Source of the DNA: Amborella trichopoda
Taxonomy: Eukaryota > Streptophyta > Magnoliopsida > Amborellales > Amborellaceae
Assembly (NCBI RefSeq): GCF_000471905.2
Contig: NW_006499617.1
Location: 516,312 to 580,311 of the forward strand
Direction of reading: 5' to 3'
DNA: 64,000 bases
Both the position numbers and the translations under genes were made by a program. This document shows positions 59,194 to 64,000 of this stretch, in pieces (position 1 is the stretch's first letter; each line of letters opens with the position of its first letter). Under the pieces are notes generated by a model that worked only from the letters and a program-made list of their open reading frames with translations, searched no databases and was not told where the DNA came from.

Positions 59194-59955
59194 TGTTAGA
59201 CTATGTATCATGTACAAGGGGCATTGATATCATAGTTATCGAGTCCTCCACCCTGGGTGGCAATTCTACTCTGAAATCTCAATCCTGAGTGATTTAGGAT
59301 CTACATTCCACCACATTGAGTCTTGAGCTTATGAGTGCACCAAGCCGTGATTTGATTTACATGTTATTGAAGTTTTGATAACACGTAATCAAGATTCAAA
59401 TGCAAATGTCTAGAGTGAGAGAATGATTATCACATAAAAGAGTTTATAAATTGATACAACAAAGAGAACTTTTTTTTTTGGTTACATAAATCAGCACTTA
59501 AATGAGTTATAGAATGATTGCAATAATATTATGAAATGCTTGAATTTCCTTAAATTTTATTTGAAACATTCTATTCTTTAAAACTTATTGTTAATTAATA
59601 CAAGAATTGTATTCTCTTTATTCAACAAAGAAGGATTGGTTTCTTGAAACTCTACTTAACCCCAATCATAAATTCTTAATAATAGGGGAACCTGAAATAA
59701 GTGTCTCATTTTCTAAAATTTATTATTAGTTAAGTAATTGTACATTTTTTATTTAGTGAAGAAGGATGGCGTGTTTAGAAACTCTAGTAACCTCGATTCT
59801 AATACGTAGGGAGCCTTGGTCAAGGGCACTCAAAGGACTTTGATTTTAATACTAGTGGGGAACCTTGATTAAGGGTCCCGCTATACATTGATTCCAATTC
59901 AAGGGGAACGGCTTGTTCCATGTAGTCGAGAACTTGATCCCAAAAGTTTGAGATT
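59194..59955. other. Possible copia 3' LTR and AT-rich sequence with a diverged tandem duplication
   Basis: It begins at the putative LTR start TGTTAGACTATG. Its end is not defined. Two related blocks of about 130 bp (about 59572-59690 and 59712-59815) share TTCT-(T)-AAAA-TTATT, GAAGAAGGAT(T/G)G and GAAACTCTA words. No gene is seen. Confidence 0.45.
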
Positions 59956-59959
59956 ATTA

Positions 59960-60785
59960 TTTTTTGAATATTTTGACTGTTATATTAAATAAGGAGAAAC
60001 TTACATAGGTATGGGCTACCCACATGCCGGTTGCCCTGAATAAAAACCCCAGAAGGGCGGAAAAAAATGATATTGCATTAGGGTCACAAAAAATGCTGTA
60101 GAGTCGGGAGGCATTAGACAAAAGTATCAAAAAAAGGGATGGATGCATAAAGTTTGCTCAAAATGTCCCATGTGGATTCGCAATAGAGGCTTCCGCTAGT
60201 GTAGCACCCAATGTAGCGAGGGTGTCGGCTGCTGTATTTTCTTCCCTCCATGTATTCCTCCATGAGTCGTGCACATTCCTGCAAATTCCTCCATGAGTCG
60301 TGCACATTCCTCCCGATTGAATGGGAGTAGGAGATGAGGGTACAACCATTGTGGTCTCTGAAAATGCCCCCAATGACCGTTGGACCTAAGTTACCGAAGG
60401 AGCAGCCATTGAAGTTGAGTTTGTCCTTAACATGTTCAGGCGGCCTCCATAAGGAGGTGTGTGCGGTCAGGCCTTAAGTTTAGAAGAGCCTCCCAATCTT
60501 GGTGAAAGTTCGCGTAGGAGAAGTGCTTGAAAGAATTGCTATTTTTGGCCGAAAGATGACAAGGGATTTGATCATATCTTTCAAAGCGTCAATTATTGTC
60601 CTCTTGCCATGGAATATCCTTTTGTTTCTCTCGGTCCAAATGACCCAAAGCATGGCTGCTATGGAGGCCCTCCACAGGGGGATGCCGGACCATGACCAAG
60701 GTAGGCGTGGATGAAAAGTTTGAGATATTTGGATCTCCAAGGGGTTGGGATTTTGATACCTAATAGATGCATTGTATCAATGATT
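59960..60785 (-). pseudogene. LINE E 3' fragment: zinc-binding tail and RNase H, minus strand
   Basis: Minus-strand frames read LWRASIAAMLWVIWTERNKR (the tail of the RT zinc-binding region), then KLNFNGCSFGNLGPT and GGIFRDHNGC (start of RNase H), and later REENTAADTLATLGA (end of RNase H). The RNase H middle is missing. A 27-bp tandem duplication (CCTCCATGAGTCGTGCACAT, about 60260-60313) lies at that joint. The first catalytic Asp reads Asn. It is the same family as LINEs A to C. Confidence 0.8.
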
Positions 60786-63222
60786 CTCTTATAATTGGGA
60801 TCTTTCAGCCTATTGTGTTTCCCCCTTCCGACAAATTGCTCCCGTACTTGCTCAACTATGATGTCATTCTTATTTGTTATTTTATTTCACAATGTTACAT
60901 CCCTGGATTTTAAAGGCATATATGTAGTTGTACATACCCTTACATCAAGTCTTGTAATATTTAATCACATAGTGAAGATGCAACCCCATACATACTGAAT
61001 GTGGGGTCCACACTGGTCTCTCTTGCTATTCTTTTGTCTCTCTCTTCTCGGTGACAAAGTATCACAACTTACAGTCACTTCTCTAATTTCTCTATAATGA
61101 TGAAAAAACTCTTTGCTGATCCATTCACAAAGCCACATAGGGGAATTAGACGTATAATTTGTGGGTAACAGATATAAACCTAAGCATTCCTTGCTTTCAG
61201 GTGGTATTCCATACCAGATGGAAATGTCTAATATGTATCTACATCTTAGATATCCTTAAACCAGTTTTTGAGAGATGTGTTTGGGGAGAAGTGCGACGGC
61301 TGATGTGGCTGAAATATTCCATACCACGACAACCCAATTATCAAATTGAAAGGGTCATTTCAACCATCTGAATGATTGAGCTTTTGTGGCAGGGCTTGCA
61401 CCGAAATCGTAAATTATATTTGCCTGGTTTGGCTGCCTTCTATATTAAAAGATTGAGCTTCTAAATACAATTCTGTTCGTCTTCTTAGGCCTGAGAGAGC
61501 CTCTTTAACGCACAGTTGAATATTCTTGAAATGATGATGCACGACCAACGGGTTGGATCCTACATGAGTCTGACAAAGGCTTAGTGGGCTATATCTGAGG
61601 TTTAGAGTCAGCAGCATTTAAGGTAATCTAAGATATCCTATTTTTAGTAAGAGTGAATAATTGGAGGTCTTAAGGGGGTTAGGACTAAAGGTGGGATGAG
61701 GTTTTAGTGAGGTTGAGGTAATGTTTAGGGTTTGAAATAGAGGGTTTAATGGATGTTAAAGTTGCTAGAATTTATCAGGTTCAGTAAGATAGGAGGCGGA
61801 TGAGATGGATTATAAGGTTGAATTAGGAAAAGGTCAGTGTTTAGTTTTTAGCCTCTGGAGGTTGTGTATTTGGAATGAGGGTTGTAATGGCATAGATTAC
61901 TTGAGGGTTGGACTGCTTGAACTAGGGTTTATGGTAGATCTCGAGTCAGTGAAGAATTTTGTTTTGGGAAATCTTAGACAAGGATGTGCCTCAAGAGGGG
62001 AAAGAAGGGGGATGCAAGCTTCCGTGGGGAGAACCTCCAATTGACAAGCTAGGGTTTTGAGTAATCTTGCTGTTAAAAGAATAAAGAGGGCTCTAACCTT
62101 TGCGGGAGATTTCCAAACCTAGGCTAGAGTTGTAGAACATTTTCTACAAAAAGATAAGGAATCTTCTCTAAACGTAGCCTCACCTCACACCATAGATGAT
62201 AATTGCTTCACTTGATTTGGTTCGCCATATAGACCCACATGGGTGTTTGTAGAGGTTTGAATCCCTCTTTATTTGACTGAACTTTAGTACCCAAGTTATG
62301 TCTACTCTTACGCTTCTTAATCTTCGAGGTTATTCCGAAATTAGTTTAGTTCCTTTATCGTTTCAGAGAACCATACCTTTACAATACATTGAAAGAATCA
62401 TTCTAACATCTTAAATATAATCAGGAAACTAATTCAACTTATGAAACAGAGAAAGAAATAATTTACTAGATTTGAAGAATCTCAACTTTCTAATTTATGG
62501 AGCTCACAATCTTCTAGAAGATTGATCTTTCTAGAAGGTGGTCTACCTTTTTGGACTCAGTAATGGAATGAAACCTAATGCCCTAAGGAAGTAAAATTTG
62601 TTACTGATTTTTCCAGCAAGCTTTTGGCCATAAAGCCGAAAACATCCGAATTATGAACAACCCATAGGGATAAGGGTCTTATCACTTGAAGAAATCTTGA
62701 ACTGATGGTTTGAATTACCCCAACAGACATCCAGGTGAAAATTTGTCCTTCGAAAGCTGACTGCATCAGAAAATCTTCTATTCATCAGTAATGATTGTGT
62801 TACAAATTAGTGCAAACTTGTGCTACGGTTTTATTTGTTTACTGGACATAATGCAAATATAAGAGATGATTGTCGGTTAGTTTAATCATAAACATGACAC
62901 GTCTACTATGCAAGCAGTGTTTTTACAAGGACTCCTGCTCAGACTCACTTGGGTCCCCAGCCCAAGTCGCCCCATTTAGAACTGCATAATTCTGTTATGA
63001 TATTTTCAGTTCTTCAATGGCACTCGTGAAATGCATCATTTTGTTACTTATCCCATCCTACTGATAGAGGTGATGTTATATGCTTATCTTATTATATTGA
63101 TATCTTAAAACCTGTTGTGACTTGGTGCTTGTCTCAGATGTTTTCAAAGGCATGTAATTGTTGTATTATTTTATCTTTATTCTTTCTTTTGAAGCTAATG
63201 TGACTTTCTATATTTCTGCTAG
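60786..63222. other. Intron sequence, no gene seen
   Basis: AT-rich DNA between LINE E and the last TWD40-2 exon in the window. Open frames at 61159-61371 and 61805-62044 match nothing I know. No clear terminal repeats were found. Confidence 0.5.
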
Positions 63223-63409
63223 ATGTGTTTTTGTAGATGCTGGTGTACCATCAATTGATCTAGAAACAATAAAGAAAAAGGAAGAGTTGAAGGCAAAGGA
63301 AGCACATGCTAGAGCTGTAGCTGAGCATGGGGAGTTAGCACTGATCGCAGTTGATGGTCCAAAAGCTGTTACTCACGAAAAGATACCCTTGAGACCTCCA
63401 TTGCTTCAG
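63223..63409 (+). pseudogene. TWD40-2: TWD40-2 copy, last exon in the window
   Basis: Acceptor TTTCTGCTAG, then (E)CVFVDAGVPSIDLETIKKKE, AHARAVAEHGELALIAVDGP and KIPLRPPLLQ, with donor CAG|GTCTG. The frame is open and the split Glu codon joins exactly to the donor at 52213, across an intron of 11 kb. The following exon (VRLASFQ in relatives) is not seen before 64000. Confidence 0.93.
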
Positions 63410-64000
63410 GTCTGATAATTGCAATTCTTATGCTTCGTTATAGTTTATAATGTATTGACATGCTCCAGAATCACATATACTTAAAGCTCTATATTATGTT
63501 GTTCGATGATATTTATTTTTAAGATAATTGAATGTTGAGGGCAATTTAGTATTGACCAATAAACCTTAAATCTACTACTTATTTATCCTGCTTATGCGGG
63601 CACATTTCCACCTGTTTGTCTGTTTGTTTTTCTTGAACCCTACTTTTGTTGAAAACGCCACAAACTAGCACCTAAACAGAAAAAGTCGGGTTGAAAAAAA
63701 AAACTTATTTTTCCTGCATTACAGAATAGTACTAATACGACTACTCCTAGGGTGGTGGTCCAAACTCATCCTAATATAATAGTAATTTCCACATGTGATT
63801 CTTACGTGGTTGATATGCTTCACTAAGCTTCTCCATGAAATTATGCTTTTATTTTTTAAAATTAAAAATAGAAATTCTGTTTATATTCAAAGAGATGACC
63901 CTCAATTTTTAATACTGATTTTGAAGCGACATTACTTGGTCATTTCTTGGTTTCTATACAATATTATCTGTTTGTTTATTGTTTCTTACTGTATCAGGCC
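63410..64000. other. Start of the next TWD40-2 intron
   Basis: AT-rich sequence after the donor at 63409. The window ends in a pyrimidine-rich run and CAGGCC, which might be the next acceptor, but too little remains to tell. Confidence 0.4.

Larger units (their letters stand above)
53580..59250 (+). mobile_element. Ty1/copia retrotransposon fossil, interrupted by a hAT-like element
   Basis: Copia landmarks occur in the expected order on the plus strand: a gag N-terminal region near 53600-54000, the end of the integrase domain near 54870-55050, reverse transcriptase near 56930-58100 and RNase H near 58580-59120. A purine tract at about 59184-59193 is followed by TGTTAGA, the likely start of the 3' LTR at 59194. 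I did not identify a 5' LTR. The element is heavily broken, with many breaks across all domains, and old. A hAT-like element at 55139-56350 sits inside it, so that insertion is later. Confidence 0.8.
19335..63409 (+). pseudogene. TWD40-2: TWD40-2 (TPLATE complex WD40 subunit), intron-bearing pseudogene
   Basis: The parent gene encodes a WD40/alpha-solenoid subunit of the plant endocytic TPLATE complex at the plasma membrane. Exons recognised: 19335-19471, 19601-19684, 20415-20454, 20590-about 20890, possibly about 21360-21520, 45411-45737, 51644-51852, about 52001-52213 and 63223-63409. It is broken in several places: a 5-base insertion after MLKLRAFR, a one-base loss in exon 2, an in-frame TGA in exon 3, a stop and frame change near the start of the 45411 exon, and an 11-base loss in the exon ending at 52213. 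The WD40 exons between about 20890 and 45411 are mostly missing. Original introns remain, so it arose by DNA duplication, not retroposition. Several late exons are still perfect, so decay is uneven. The locus continues off the right edge. Confidence 0.85.

Overview
This is nuclear DNA of a flowering plant. The evidence is a multi-exon ERCC1 gene with GT-AG introns, exons of the plant-specific TPLATE-complex subunit TWD40-2, a PEPKR1-type plant kinase fragment, and typical plant repeats: L1-type LINEs with an RNase H domain, RTE LINE tails, hAT and Mutator-like DNA elements, a Ty1/copia fossil and a short non-coding LTR family. The base composition is AT-rich and the introns are very large. I cannot place the species more closely. 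Two runs of 20 N (12534-12553 and 49393-49412) mark assembly gaps inside GA/TC-rich tracts.

Layout: (1) 1-12926, minus strand: ERCC1, eight exons seen, all in frame with good splice sites. The last exon(s) lie off the left edge. Intron 7 holds an LTR element (1692-5359). (2) 13023-15985: a probable inverted-repeat DNA element carrying a broken PEPKR1-like kinase fragment and a nested palindromic MITE. A Mutator-type transposase relic follows at 16091-16490. (3) 17597-18420: tandem repeats and an RTE LINE tail. (4) 19335-64000, plus strand: a TWD40-2 copy that keeps its introns but is broken by several lesions. Its exons are scattered over 44 kb, because its introns have filled with a nearly complete LINE (21683-28926), a second LINE (31060-39142) with a third inside it, a small LTR element whose 3' LTR holds a Mutator-like element, three hAT-like elements, a copia fossil and two minus-strand LINE fragments.

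Only ERCC1 looks like a working gene here. It is the partner of XPF in the nucleotide-excision-repair endonuclease. The TWD40-2 copy looks like a non-processed pseudogene, so an intact paralogue should exist elsewhere in the genome. The rest is a transposon nest whose insertion order can partly be read from target-site duplications.

I found no clear tRNA or rRNA gene, no CRISPR array and no gene cluster suggesting a new enzymatic system. The least familiar items are the hAT-like family with arrays of a GGAATCTCGATTCC-type motif near its ends, the kinase-carrying inverted-repeat element, and the small LTR family with no visible polymerase.
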